Positions 35,056 through 44,284 of a stretch of DNA of 64,000 bases are shown piece by piece. Under the pieces are notes generated by a model. That model was not told where the DNA came from. It worked only from the letters and a program-made list of their open reading frames with translations, and searched no databases. Position numbers and translations under genes: made by a program. The first letter of the stretch is position 1; the number at the start of each line of letters is the position of its first letter. Origin of the DNA: Flavobacteriales bacterium (GTDB lineage Bacteria; Bacteroidota; Bacteroidia; UBA10329); assembly GCA_020635495.1 (NCBI GenBank), contig JACJZQ010000007.1, positions 110,432 through 174,431 of the forward strand, in the 5' to 3' direction.

Positions 35056-36035
35056 CGGAAAGTCTTGACGCGCATGAATCAGACGAGATCGATGACCTGA
35101 TCTCGATCGGAACTGATGAAGAGAGCACGGAAGAAATTCCAGTTATTGAGCGCGACAAGAAAGTACAATGGCTTGAATTAGCAGGATCATCTTTCCTCTT
35201 TGCATCAGCCTACCTCCTTCTCTATATTCTTTATGATTTTGTAACTGCCCTAGCAGCAGCTCATTTTGGCCTTGAGCCCGTGTTGTTCTATGATACCATC
35301 AGGTTTGAAAACAATGATGGTTGGTATCCTCACTGCGTTAAACGGGTCTTTGTTGTCGGAGCCATTGCCATGGGGTTCCTTGGGGCATTCTTCTACATCT
35401 TGTACCTCATTCTGCGCAAGTCCTACATTTTCGTAAGGCTATTTATGCTTTGGGGTAGTCTGATCTCCTTTGCCATACTTGCTCAAAGGATGATGAGTGT
35501 GCCGTTTGCGGGAAATTTTGAATACCGAAGATTGGACTCCTTAGGAATGGAGTTGGCCATTTTCACCAGTTACATGTACTACAAGCCTTCAACCGAATGG
35601 GCCATTGGCTTTTTAGGTTTCCTACTCATTATTGGAATCGGAATACTGTATGCAAAACCGTTCCTACAAACCGCTTGGTCTTCTAAGCAGATCGGTTCTG
35701 AAAAGGAACGTCTTAAGTTTTTGAGGTATCAGGTATTACTCCCAGTTGTTTTCGGAGCGCTTGCCGTAACCGCGGTAGTTTGGGACACCAATGCCATACC
35801 GAATATGATTAGCTACGTAGCAACTCTGATCTGTCTATTAGTAATGATAGTTCATGCCATGCTGATGGGATCATTCAAAATTCCAAGACAGAAAACATGG
35901 GAGAGATGGCCAATCGTTCCTACCATCGTGTTCATATTGGTTATTGTTGCCATCAAAACTGTATTGACAACCGGAATTGTAATTCCTAACCCAGAAATCT
36001 ACAGAATTCTGGAGGTGACTCCGTCAGATCTTTAG
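35052..36035 (+). CDS. seven-TM membrane protein of unknown function
   Basis: I do not recognise the family. The first ~38 residues are acidic (ESDEIDDLISIGTDEESTEE) and should be cytoplasmic. About seven hydrophobic segments follow at roughly residues 41-65, 98-120, 128-147, 183-203, 230-247, 255-275 and 290-313. No transporter motif, metal site or signal peptide is seen. The start overlaps the helicase stop (ATGA), so it is translationally coupled to uvrD/pcrA. Its 3' end overlaps the convergent TonB receptor by 12 bases. Confidence 0.75.
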   Translation: MTESLDAHESDEIDDLISIGTDEESTEEIPVIERDKKVQWLELAGSSFLFASAYLLLYILYDFVTALAAAHFGLEPVLFYDTIRFENNDGWYPHCVKRVFVVGAIAMGFLGAFFYILYLILRKSYIFVRLFMLWGSLISFAILAQRMMSVPFAGNFEYRRLDSLGMELAIFTSYMYYKPSTEWAIGFLGFLLIIGIGILYAKPFLQTAWSSKQIGSEKERLKFLRYQVLLPVVFGALAVTAVVWDTNAIPNMISYVATLICLLVMIVHAMLMGSFKIPRQKTWERWPIVPTIVFILVIVAIKTVLTTGIVIPNPEIYRILEVTPSDL

Positions 36036-38336
36036 CTTGTACTGAATAGTAAAACTTCTTGGCGGCTCCATAATTCCTGGTCTAACAGAGTAGAACTCAT
36101 TCAACAGGTTCTTAGCAATTATGGCTACTGTCTGATTCTTGGCAACCTTCACTCCTAGTCTCAGATCCATGCGCCAAACCCCTTTATTATGTAGTTGGCG
36201 ATACTCTGTAAAACCAGGCAATAATGCTTCGAATGAGGCATCAATGCGGTTCATGTAACTTGTGTATTCTACCGTATATCCCAACGTGAACTTCCAAAGA
36301 TCCATTTCAATGTCCGCTTTGAAAACATTGGCAATTCGGTACTTCAGAATACTCAACTCTGACAATGAATCAGGATTTGAAATACTGGTGAACAAGTTCT
36401 GCATATAGATACCGAAGTTTTCCTGAGTGGTATCGCTTTGCAGGTCGGCCGGGTAGTTGAATGTATAGCCCAAATACACACGCATCGGTATGGGGCCCAG
36501 ATTTCCGTCTCCTTGCAAGCCCAATTCAAATCCAGCAACACGTGCCTTACTGATGTTTTGCGGTTTGAAGTAAATACCACTGGTATCTACATTCAGGCCG
36601 TACTCGATCATATCGCGGTAATCAGACCAGAATAGTGCTGCATCGAAATTGGCATGCCAACTCAGAATTCTGAACCCTTGTTTAATTCCCAATTCCGCAG
36701 ACCATCCCTGCTCTGGTCTAAGGTCTTGCTCTGGACGAATGTCAATTACACCTAAGCTGGCGTTAACATACTTCTCCCCTATACTTGGGAAACGGAAGCT
36801 CTGACCAAACGACATTCTAAGATTGGTCTTCTTGGCCAACTTCGCGTTAAGACCAAATCTGAAAATCAATGGCATGTTAACATCTGGCCCCAAGTAGGTC
36901 TGAATCCAATCTGATCTTAGACCCGGTGTTTCGTAGTATTCACTTCTCAAGCCAAAAAGTACAGATACTTTATCCTTGAATCGCTTTTCTACCTGTGCAT
37001 AAAATGCTGGATTATGAGTAACAACAGTTCCAGCATCTGGATACAGCGTACTTACTGACCACACATATTGGTACTGAATTCCTGACGTAAGATTGAAGTT
37101 GTATTTGAAATCTTTCTGGAAACGATAATCGAAGAACATGACATTGGAGGTAGAAGGATCTTCGAAACTGCCATTCCTACGTTCCACCATATAATAACGC
37201 ATTCTCAACGTGTGTGTACCAACAACATCCGACAGATATTGAATGTAGGGGTCCACATTTGCCATTACGTATTTATCTGTCGAACTAGTTCCATCCAATG
37301 GGATGTATGCTCCCTCTTGGCTATCCTTCCATAGTATAAATCGACCGGATTGCTGAAATTGGAAGTTCCCATTGATACCAGCGCTCAAACCCTTTATTTT
37401 CTCAAACTTATACCTCGTTTTCAGATTGATCCTTGCTGCTTGTCTATGTCCTCGTTGCAGATATGTTTGATCCGAACTGGCATGCGCTCCCACCACAAGG
37501 TCAAGATTTTTGATCTTTCTTCTGTGCGAAAGAAACACGCCAGTAAATGCAGGGCTGAAGGTGTTTTCCCACCATCTGGCCTCTTCATACTTAGGGGTGT
37601 CATAAATACCTTGATAGATTCTGAATTCAGTTTCAGGTTTATCCTTAGCCCAACCGGTCCTTACATGAATAACTCCATTCATTGCTCCGGAACCATACAA
37701 TGAACTTGAAGAACCTTTCACAACTTCAATCTGCTGGGCAGTTTCCATCGGAATGGCGCTCCATTGAATATCCTGAAGGTCACCGGTTAAAAGAGGTAAC
37801 CCATCAACGACCAATTGAACCCTGCTACCCACGCCATAGCTGTAGCCACTTCCTCCTCTGATGGAAACTTGGCCATCCAAAATAGTAACACCGGGTACTT
37901 TGGAAACAGCCGCTTTCAGGTCAGGACTGGCCGTGTTCTCGATAAGGTAATCCTGAATAACATCAATGGTAACCATCTCCTCTTCCAGTTTCTTTTCAAA
38001 CTGACTACCTGTAACAACAACCAGATCCAGTGTCGTGCTTTCCAACGGAAGTTCTGCATTGAAGGTCACGGTTTCACCCTCTTTCAATTTGAACTTCTTT
38101 TTCAGTTCCTGAAATCCGATGAATTTGAAAGTGACCGTATGCTCACCGGGGGTCAATTTCAACGTGTACTGCCCATCTATATTGGTTGCAGCGCCAACAC
38201 TTTCTTGATTGAATACGTTGACACCTATCAACAATTCACCTGTAGAGCCGTCCTTAACCGTTCCTGAAATGGTCTGTGCATTACCAGTTCCAATGAAAAC
38301 CAGCAACGCTAAATACAGTATTCCTACCAACCTCAT
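36024..38336 (-). CDS. TonB-dependent outer membrane receptor with CarboxypepD-reg-like domain
   Basis: An outer-membrane beta-barrel importer energised by TonB-ExbBD. The ATG at 38334-38336 (770 residues) gives a signal peptide MRLVGILYLALLVFIGTGNA; the upstream in-frame ATG would bury it behind 25 polar residues. Residues ~20-100 form a CarboxypepD_regulatory-like domain (ISGTVKDGSTGELLIGVNV). The plug follows (LKAAVSKVPGVTILDGQVSI, RGGSGYSYGVGSRVQLVVDG, KGSSSSLYGSGAMNGVIHV), then the barrel ending FTIQYKLKI. No SusD partner is adjacent, so it is not a classical PUL pair. The substrate (metal chelate, vitamin or peptide) cannot be inferred. Confidence 0.92.
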   Translation of the reverse strand: MRLVGILYLALLVFIGTGNAQTISGTVKDGSTGELLIGVNVFNQESVGAATNIDGQYTLKLTPGEHTVTFKFIGFQELKKKFKLKEGETVTFNAELPLESTTLDLVVVTGSQFEKKLEEEMVTIDVIQDYLIENTASPDLKAAVSKVPGVTILDGQVSIRGGSGYSYGVGSRVQLVVDGLPLLTGDLQDIQWSAIPMETAQQIEVVKGSSSSLYGSGAMNGVIHVRTGWAKDKPETEFRIYQGIYDTPKYEEARWWENTFSPAFTGVFLSHRRKIKNLDLVVGAHASSDQTYLQRGHRQAARINLKTRYKFEKIKGLSAGINGNFQFQQSGRFILWKDSQEGAYIPLDGTSSTDKYVMANVDPYIQYLSDVVGTHTLRMRYYMVERRNGSFEDPSTSNVMFFDYRFQKDFKYNFNLTSGIQYQYVWSVSTLYPDAGTVVTHNPAFYAQVEKRFKDKVSVLFGLRSEYYETPGLRSDWIQTYLGPDVNMPLIFRFGLNAKLAKKTNLRMSFGQSFRFPSIGEKYVNASLGVIDIRPEQDLRPEQGWSAELGIKQGFRILSWHANFDAALFWSDYRDMIEYGLNVDTSGIYFKPQNISKARVAGFELGLQGDGNLGPIPMRVYLGYTFNYPADLQSDTTQENFGIYMQNLFTSISNPDSLSELSILKYRIANVFKADIEMDLWKFTLGYTVEYTSYMNRIDASFEALLPGFTEYRQLHNKGVWRMDLRLGVKVAKNQTVAIIAKNLLNEFYSVRPGIMEPPRSFTIQYKLKI

Positions 38337-38473
38337 TCTGCCGAATTTTGGGCGCAATTTAGGTATACCCGTTAAACGGTCAATTGACCACATCGGCAAC
38401 TTATTACCCACACTTTGTTAATTGCAAGGGTTGAGCAAACTATTTGAATACAATTGCCGTTTGAAAAAAAATG

Positions 38474-38481
38474 TAGCTTTG
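38474..38481 (+). promoter_or_regulatory. -7 promoter box upstream of 38521
   Basis: TAGCTTTG followed by CAC matches TAnnTTTG and lies 39 bases before the ATG at 38521. It probably drives the 38521-39285 gene and the DUF3822-rsmD pair behind it. Confidence 0.5.
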
Positions 38482-38520
38482 CACGCATTACAAAAAAGAC
38501 CTTAACGCACACTCTATTCT

Positions 38521-39285
38521 ATGAGCAATATTGGCAAAAACATAGGCGATTTCATTTTCCCAGCCTTATTGATTATCGGTGGCTTACTGATTGTTATCTC
38601 AGCAACAGTTGGCGGACAGAATGGCTATTGGTTGCTTGGAGGCAGCCTAATACTTATTGTAGGTCTGTTCTCTGTATTGATGAAGTTAGGGATGCTGAAC
38701 AACATGGTTCAGAAAGCTCTATTTGTGGTTTTCATTCCGGCTGCGTTGGTTACAGCCTACTTTGCTTACCGCTCAATTCAAGCTCCAATTGAATTCAACA
38801 AATTGAAGGAGAAACGGTACTCGAAAGTTGAAAACCGACTTAAACTAATCCGTGATTGGCAGTTGGCGCACAAGTCGGTATATCGTGGTTATGCTCCAAC
38901 TTTCGATTCGCTTTTTGCGTTCATCAACACAGACTCATTCCCCGTTGTAAAAGCTCTAGGAACAGTGCCAGATACACTAACTGAGCAGCAAGCTGTTGAC
39001 ATGGGATTGGTAACTAGAGATACGTTATTAGTTAGTGTTCGTGATTCATTGTTCAAAATGGAAGGCGACATCAATGAAGTAAGAATTATTCCTTTCAGTC
39101 AGAACCAAGAATTTGCCATGGAAAGTGGTGTAATTGAGAAAGGTCAAGTTAAGGTTCCAGTTTTTGAGGTGTTTGCTCAAAATTCGTACATATTTGATGG
39201 AATTGTTCCGGAATACTACGACCCTTCTGAAGGTCTGAAAGTTGGTTCGATGACCGATCCATCAACCAGTGGAAACTGGGAATAA
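38521..39285 (+). CDS. hypothetical membrane-anchored protein
   Basis: No family was recognised. Three membrane segments occupy about residues 11-31, 39-58 and 66-88, and the remaining ~165 residues are soluble. The soluble part begins with a basic helical stretch (KLKEKRYSKVENRLKLIRDW) followed by mixed sequence (DSLFAFINTDSFPVVKALGT, IPFSQNQEFAMESG). It sits 12 bases upstream of the DUF3822-rsmD pair and has a TAnnTTTG promoter, so it is probably the first gene of that unit. Confidence 0.72.
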   Translation: MSNIGKNIGDFIFPALLIIGGLLIVISATVGGQNGYWLLGGSLILIVGLFSVLMKLGMLNNMVQKALFVVFIPAALVTAYFAYRSIQAPIEFNKLKEKRYSKVENRLKLIRDWQLAHKSVYRGYAPTFDSLFAFINTDSFPVVKALGTVPDTLTEQQAVDMGLVTRDTLLVSVRDSLFKMEGDINEVRIIPFSQNQEFAMESGVIEKGQVKVPVFEVFAQNSYIFDGIVPEYYDPSEGLKVGSMTDPSTSGNWE

Positions 39286-39297
39286 GCTGAGACTTTC

Positions 39298-40128
39298 TTG
39301 ATAAAGAAGGAACTTCACTTAAAACCTGATAACGAGCAAGAGGCGGCCGATGGTCGCCTTTCGTGTTTTGTGGATATTAGCAGAAATGGAATACAACTGC
39401 TGAAACTGAATGATGCGTTCAAAACCACCGAATTCGTTTCTTGGAGTTTCCCGAACTCAGAAACTGATGCTGTTTGGACCGAGAATGTAAACGAAGTTCT
39501 GACTGATGAGGCGTTCAGGTCTGCGGTGGCTGAAATACCATACAAGTTTTCTGTTTCAGATTGCCACCTGACCATCGTTCCTGAAACGTTATTTGAAGAC
39601 GAAGTAGCTAAAAGTCAGATTGAATTCCTTTTTGGCGAGAGTGGTGAATCCAAGGTCATTACACAGAAGCTTAGCAATACGGATGCTGTTTGTGTTATCA
39701 GAATTCCGAACGCATTAGCTCAGAAAATCGCTGAACCTATCAATTCTTCATTCATTACTTGGGTAGATGGTTTGCTTGGGAATTCATCTGGAATTAAAGT
39801 AAACGTGACCTTGAACGAAAAACGCTTTTCACTCACCATTCAGAAAGACGGAAAACTTCTTTTTTCCAATTGGTTCAATCATTCTAAACCAGATGATGTT
39901 CTCTATTTCCTGATGGCATCATTGGAATCGATGAATATTCTTCATTCCGATGCTGAGTTGATTCTTTCAGGACGAGTTGACAAAGGAGATGAGGTCTACA
40001 GCATACTATCCAGATTCATCTCCAAAATTTCATTTGCAAAACGACCGAAGAATCTGACCTACAGCTATTCATTCAATCAGATTCCAGAACATCGGTTTCC
40101 CTTCATATTGGCAGCAGCATGCGCATAA
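39298..40128 (+). CDS. DUF3822-like protein, actin-like fold candidate
   Basis: The 276-residue protein matches what I recall of the Bacteroidota-specific DUF3822 family, which is typically encoded directly before rsmD; the assignment rests on that context and general sequence character. The start is a TTG (39298), with no better ATG in frame. The sequence FVDISRNGIQLLKL near the start and repeated short beta-rich stretches hint at a ribonuclease-H/actin-like fold, but this is inference. It overlaps rsmD by 10 bases, so the two are likely co-translated. Confidence 0.68.
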   Translation: MIKKELHLKPDNEQEAADGRLSCFVDISRNGIQLLKLNDAFKTTEFVSWSFPNSETDAVWTENVNEVLTDEAFRSAVAEIPYKFSVSDCHLTIVPETLFEDEVAKSQIEFLFGESGESKVITQKLSNTDAVCVIRIPNALAQKIAEPINSSFITWVDGLLGNSSGIKVNVTLNEKRFSLTIQKDGKLLFSNWFNHSKPDDVLYFLMASLESMNILHSDAELILSGRVDKGDEVYSILSRFISKISFAKRPKNLTYSYSFNQIPEHRFPFILAAACA

Positions 40129-40658
40129 TAAGCGGCAAACATCGTGGACGAAGCATTCGCCCACCCAAGAATTTACCTGTACGCCCAACTACCGACAAGG
40201 CCAAGGAAGCACTGTTTAACATTCTGAACAACCGCATTGATTTTGACGAACTTGATGTGCTCGATCTTTTCTGCGGAACCGGCAGTATCAGTTTTGAATT
40301 CGTTAGCCGCGATGTGAGATCCATTGCCTGCGTAGATGAGAATTTCCGGTGTATCGGATTCGTTAGATCAACCATGCAAGAATTGGGCATGGAAACGGCT
40401 AAGACTTTCAAAGCCGATGCGTTGAAGTTTGTGGAGTCAACCAATTTGAAATGGGACCTGATTTTCGCAGATCCACCTTATGATTTTCCTAAGTATCAAG
40501 AATTGGTTTCTACTATTCTTAACCGCCAATTATTGAACGAAGAAGGCATGCTCATCATCGAGCACCCCAAAGAAGTATCGTTCGATTCATTCGCAGAATT
40601 AACGGAAACCCGCAAATACGGCAAAGTGCATTTCAGCTTCTTCCAGTTAGAATCTTAG
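40119..40658 (+). CDS. rsmD: 16S rRNA (guanine-N2)-methyltransferase RsmD
   Basis: RsmD methylates G966 in 16S rRNA using SAM. It is 179 residues. The conserved N-terminus MRIISGKHRGRSIRPPKN, the RPTTDKAKEALFNIL block, SAM-binding VLDLFCGTGSISFEFVSR and the catalytic LIFADPPYDF are all present. Its 3' end overlaps the convergent methyltransferase gene by 12 bases. The usual bacterial partner coaD is not next to it. Confidence 0.93.
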   Translation: MRIISGKHRGRSIRPPKNLPVRPTTDKAKEALFNILNNRIDFDELDVLDLFCGTGSISFEFVSRDVRSIACVDENFRCIGFVRSTMQELGMETAKTFKADALKFVESTNLKWDLIFADPPYDFPKYQELVSTILNRQLLNEEGMLIIEHPKEVSFDSFAELTETRKYGKVHFSFFQLES

Positions 40659-41363
40659 GAAGAAATCTTTGGTGAGTTGCTTGTATTCGTTGGTATAGTC
40701 ATGACGCTTATTGGACTGTGCAATACAGAAATCACGTCTGCTGGGCTTATCAAGTTCCTTAGCGGTGAAATTCACCATTAGCCGAATCTCAGGATAATCT
40801 GGTTGTGGAAACACATCCAATACTTCTTTCGGATAAAACCCATGTTTTTTGGCAGCACTGCAAAACGTATCATACTCCGTTTTCGGAAATATGACTGCAA
40901 ACCTTCCATCCACGGCCAACAACTCCTTTACGTAACCAAAAAGATCAGATGGCTTCAGACTGACCGTATGCTTTGCCAGATATAACGACTCATCCTTTGG
41001 GGCATGTTGCGTGTTGGAAAAAAACGGAGGATTACATACCACCAGGTCATACTTCTTTCCTCGATTCACAAATTCAGCAACATCTTCATTGTAAACGGAA
41101 ATGTCTGAGAATGAGGATTGCATCACGTTCCTTTTTGCCTGATCTGCGGCAATCGGATTTATCTCAATGGCATCAACTTTAACCTTAGCGCGCTGCGCAA
41201 GCATTAATGAGATCAACCCGGTGCCCGTTCCAATGTCAAGAACTCGGTCTCCGTCTTTCACTGGGGTCCAGGCACCTAGCAATACACCATCCGTACCGAC
41301 TTTAAATCCGCCAGCAGAATGATAAACTCTGAATTTTTTAAACTGGAAAAATGGTTCAGCCAT
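40647..41363 (-). CDS. tRNA1(Val) (adenine37-N6)-methyltransferase-like protein
   Basis: A class I SAM methyltransferase of the TrmN6/YfiC type, which makes m6A37 in tRNA-Val1. It is 238 residues. The start FFQFKKFRVYHSAGGFKVGT with GVLLGAW is typical of TrmN6. SAM-binding motif I is VLDIGTGTGLISLMLAQRA, and motif IV is LVVCNPPFF. Its start overlaps the rimM stop by eight bases, making a small RNA-modification and ribosome-maturation operon rpsP-rimM-trmN6. The exact target base is inferred from family similarity. Confidence 0.85.
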   Translation of the reverse strand: MAEPFFQFKKFRVYHSAGGFKVGTDGVLLGAWTPVKDGDRVLDIGTGTGLISLMLAQRAKVKVDAIEINPIAADQAKRNVMQSSFSDISVYNEDVAEFVNRGKKYDLVVCNPPFFSNTQHAPKDESLYLAKHTVSLKPSDLFGYVKELLAVDGRFAVIFPKTEYDTFCSAAKKHGFYPKEVLDVFPQPDYPEIRLMVNFTAKELDKPSRRDFCIAQSNKRHDYTNEYKQLTKDFFLRF

Positions 41364-41874
41364 TTATATACAGATCGATAAGTCCATCTGGAGCTTCGAT
41401 GTGTATCTGCTCCGATTCAATGTCAACTTCCTTAATTATCTCTTCCACCCACGGAATCAGAATTGTTTTTCCTTCCCTCTCAACTTCCAGAATTGGATGT
41501 TGGGCTGTTTCCATGATACCGGAAACTGCTCCGACATCTCCGAATATGGCATCGGTAACTGAAAAGCCGATCAGATTATTGGTAGCATCATTAACCGGTG
41601 CTTCAAATTTGGACCGTTCTAACAAGATCTCACAGTCCACGAACTTGTCAGCTTGTTCCACGGAGTCTACAGACTCCAATTTCAACACCATTCTATTGAG
41701 GCCAGAAATACTACATTCTTCTACAAAAAAAGGAACCGGCCCTCCCTGTAACAGGATAAAGACCGGTTCGTCCTTTTCAAGTTCTGGTGCTCCAGAAGCA
41801 TGAACATTAACTCTAACTGACCCGTGCAGTCCGTGAGAACGAGAAATTGTTCCGAGGACCTTCAGATCGTTCAC
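41356..41874 (-). CDS. rimM: ribosome maturation factor RimM
   Basis: RimM assists assembly of the 30S head and binds uS19. It is 172 residues. The N-terminal domain starts VLGTISRSHGLHGSVRVNVH, and the PRC-barrel C-terminal domain contains VTDAIFGDVGAVSGIMET and the IPWVEEIIKEVDIESEQIHI stretch ending LIDLYING. It lies two bases after rpsP. Confidence 0.95.
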   Translation of the reverse strand: MNDLKVLGTISRSHGLHGSVRVNVHASGAPELEKDEPVFILLQGGPVPFFVEECSISGLNRMVLKLESVDSVEQADKFVDCEILLERSKFEAPVNDATNNLIGFSVTDAIFGDVGAVSGIMETAQHPILEVEREGKTILIPWVEEIIKEVDIESEQIHIEAPDGLIDLYING

Positions 41875-41876
41875 GC

Positions 41877-42524
41877 TTACTCAGCTTTGTTCTCTTCCTC
41901 TGCTGCTTCTTCGGCAGGTGCCTCGGCTTCAGCAACTGGCTCTTCAGCTGGTGCTTCTTCTACTGCAGGAGCTTCTTCAACAGCAGCAGTTTCCTCAGCA
42001 ACTGGTGCTTCTGTAGTCTCTGCAACTGGTTCCTCACCTTCTGCAACAGCAACTTCTTCTGCCAATGGAGAAGACTTCGCAGCTACTTTCTTAGCTATCT
42101 CCTCTTTCTTGGCAACTTCTGCTTTCAACGCATCAGATTTAGCAGTATCCTGCGCCTTAACTATGGCAGCAGCACCTTGCTGAATCTTAGCAGCTTTATC
42201 ATTCATCCATTTTTCGAAACGAGCATCAGCTTCTTCTTGAGTGAAAGCTCCTTTCTTTACTCCACCGTTAAGGTGTTTACGGTACAATACGCCCTTGTAA
42301 GAAAGGATGGCCCGACAAGTGTCGGTAGGCTGAGCTCCATTCTCCAACCACTTTACCGCACCATCGAAATCAATATCGATAGTTGCTGGGTTCGTGTTCG
42401 GATTGTAAACTCCCAACTTCTCAATGAACTTCCCATCCCGTGGGGCACGCGAATCGGCTGCTACGATGTGAAAAAACGCATAACCTTTTCTTCCATGTCT
42501 CTGCAATCTGATTTTAGTTGGCAT
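41877..42524 (-). CDS. rpsP: 30S ribosomal protein bS16 with long acidic C-terminal extension
   Basis: The first ~90 residues are ordinary bS16 (PTKIRLQRHGRKGYAFFHIV, DSRAPRDGKFIEKLGVYNP, FDGAVKWLENGAQPTDTCR). E. coli S16 has 82 residues, whereas this protein has 215. Residues ~100-150 are a charged helical stretch. The last ~65 are Ala/Glu/Val/Pro repeats (for example VEEAPAVEEAPAEEP) ending EEENKAE. The tail resembles that of bL17 here. It heads the rpsP-rimM-trmN6 operon with a promoter at 42559-42566. Confidence 0.96.
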   Translation of the reverse strand: MPTKIRLQRHGRKGYAFFHIVAADSRAPRDGKFIEKLGVYNPNTNPATIDIDFDGAVKWLENGAQPTDTCRAILSYKGVLYRKHLNGGVKKGAFTQEEADARFEKWMNDKAAKIQQGAAAIVKAQDTAKSDALKAEVAKKEEIAKKVAAKSSPLAEEVAVAEGEEPVAETTEAPVAEETAAVEEAPAVEEAPAEEPVAEAEAPAEEAAEEENKAE

Positions 42525-42558
42525 GTAGACGAATTAAATGTTTAAAAATTTGGGGCTG

Positions 42559-42566
42559 CAAATATG
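42559..42566 (-). promoter_or_regulatory. promoter of rpsP-rimM-trmN6
   Basis: CATATTTG on the minus strand (7 of 8 matches to TAnnTTTG) is followed by CAGCCCCAA. The 14 bases ATTTGCAGCCCCAA (42550-42563) are identical to those in the tRNA-Asp promoter at 51274-51287. Confidence 0.5.
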
Positions 42567-42647
42567 CGACTTTCCTTTCAATATAAAAACACCTATTTCC
42601 AATTCATTTTCAAGCACTTAAAAACAGCTTCAAAAAACACCCATTCT

Positions 42648-42804
42648 GTCATTTCGAGCGGAGTTTACGAAGCCGAGAAATCTTGTGATTTGGGCGTTCC
42701 CCTGCGGGTCGGGCTTTCCGCGCTGCACGGCAGCTTGCTCCAATCCCTAACGCGGGCGCTCCGTAGCAAACGTCATTGCGAAGACGGAGGACGAAGCAAT
42801 CTCC
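42648..42804. repeat. composite dispersed repeat, copy 1
   Basis: Three adjoining modules fill the space between the rpsP promoter and the T9SS gene. Module A (42648-42684) is GTCATTTCGAGCG...GAGAAATCTT. Module B (42689-42760) holds TTTGGGCGTTCCCC, GCGGGTCGGGCTTT and CAATCCCTAACGCG. Module C (42771-42804) is CGTCATTGCGA...GAAGCAATCTCC and abuts the stop codon of the next gene. Such words are, to my knowledge, common intergenic repeats of Bacteroidota genomes. An inverted partner of B and C lies at 44285-44414. Confidence 0.75.
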
Positions 42805-43023
42805 TTACTGAACGACCACTTTTTCCGTGTAAATCATCTCATCGGTCCTTACCACCAAATGGTAAATACCTGCGGTTGGAAGTTCGATTGAAATCTTATC
42901 GGTTGAGTTGAATTGTGTTGAGAAGACTGGTTGGCCGAGCGAATTGAATGCCTCAACATTGTATCCCTTTGATGAATTCCCTTCTATGGTAAATTGACCA
43001 TCACTTGGATTAGGAAAAATCAC
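42805..43023 (-). CDS. intact T9SS type A C-terminal sorting domain fragment
   Basis: The longest clean coding piece of the PKD/T9SS gene, 72 residues. It shows the Por secretion C-terminal pattern: FPNPSDGQFTIEG, VEAFNSLGQPVF, ISIELPTAGIYHLVV and a final Lys/Val-rich strand EKVVVQ. In type A cargo this beta-sandwich is recognised by the T9SS and removed or linked to A-LPS. It would not be a functional gene by itself, being only the end of a larger reading frame. Confidence 0.7.
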   Translation of the reverse strand: MIFPNPSDGQFTIEGNSSKGYNVEAFNSLGQPVFSTQFNSTDKISIELPTAGIYHLVVRTDEMIYTEKVVVQ

Positions 43024-44223
43024 AAGCGGAAGTTTTCATCCGTCTCTATTCCAGCAATCACAATCGAGACGCTATCACTGACCGAAATTTCCTACATTCA
43101 TTATAAGCAGTTAGTAACATTATATGTACCTGAAGATTGATATGTGTGAAGGTACACTTCAACACTGGTGGAATCATCCAATTCCAAAAAACGAGTCGGC
43201 CATGGATGATTGATTTCAAAATCCACCTGATTCCACCAGTTTACAAAATCAAAACCAGCAATTGGAGAAGCAGCATGTTCAACGCTAACATCAGCACTTC
43301 CTCATAACCATGAACATCTGTAATAGTGACCGTAGGTCTCAACAACTATGGATTGCGTCCACTACCGTACTCAATAAATTTGCTCACCAATCGGAGTTAC
43401 ACTTAACGCCACGCTATCACCTTCGCAAAACTGCAATGACCACCGCTGTAATCCAAGGAGCCGGAAGCCCCAAACAGGAACATCATGCTGAATCGTATCC
43501 TGCAATTGTCGTTGGAAAACCATCACATAACCGTATAGCTTCCTGTTAACCCATACGTGTAACTGTCTGAGACATAGTTTCTCAAAACATGCCTCGAATT
43601 AATAGCATCTGTTATGAATAATCCTAGCAAGGCTAACGTCTGATATGAGATCGAAGCGACTTCGTTAACACCATGTAATATAACCCAATATAGATTTGCA
43701 GCATTCTATCAGTAACACCAAACTTCCAACAAATGATAGAACCATGAATAGCGAAATCCAACTTTATTGGGTTATCAACTCCTCCAACGACTAATGAGCA
43801 ACGTCATTGGCTTTCCATATGACAAGCCAGGTAATTTCAATTGGTCGTACTTGTAGAACTTAGAGTGGTTTGGTCTCCCAAACAAATATCGGTTGCCGCA
43901 AATGACGCTATCGGCATTGGATTGATAGTTACAACGTGGTGGTTTGGCCAGTTCATTATCACTGGCCGTAATTCTGAGACCAACCACGAAAGTTCCTGCT
44001 GAATTGAACTGATAACCAATGACTTGTCAGATGCATCATCAAATTGTCCATCGTTATCAAGTCCCAATCCCAATTCGTGATAGATCTCTCAGATACGGTG
44101 GAATTGTCCGCAAAACCGTTTGAGCTCCTCAAAGGTTGGTTGAGGTAAAATCCACCAAGTCTATCGTGGCATTTGCTTGAAAGGAACATACAATTAGATG
44201 AAAATCAGAATCCTTCGTTTCAT
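42805..44223 (-). pseudogene. PKD-domain protein with T9SS type A sorting domain, frameshifted
   Basis: This reads as one secreted protein of roughly 475 residues broken by many one-base losses. Restoring one T after codon 9 gives a signal peptide from the ATG at 44221-44223 (MKRRILIFILIVCSFQANA). Further frames give PKD-like sequence (NWDWDLDNDGQFDDASDKS; IASFAATDICLGDQTTL), then SVSDSVSIVIAG. A final intact stretch (42805-43023) carries the sorting domain FPNPSDGQFTIEG...GIYHLVVRTDE. A missing G at the VIFPNPSDG junction is typical of the lesions. It could be a decayed gene, but the identical lesion style in the neighbouring essential dnaE suggests sequencing deletions. It is flanked by inverted repeats. 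Confidence 0.7.
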
Positions 44224-44245
44224 GGTAGGTCGAGTTGATTGCATT

Positions 44246-44253
44246 CAAAATTA
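44246..44253 (-). promoter_or_regulatory. promoter of the PKD/T9SS gene
   Basis: TAATTTTG on the minus strand matches TAnnTTTG and lies 22 bases upstream of the reconstructed ATG at 44223. A TTG about 18 bases further upstream could be the -33 element. This supports the reconstructed 5' end. Confidence 0.5.
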
Positions 44254-44284
44254 GAAAGTTCATCAAATCAACAATGCTTCCTAA

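Noticed and set aside
41847..42545. 232-residue open frame on the plus strand opposite rpsP
   Set aside because: It is the complement of the Ala/Glu-rich tail of bS16 and gives Ser/Phe/Cys-rich low-complexity sequence without any family resemblance.
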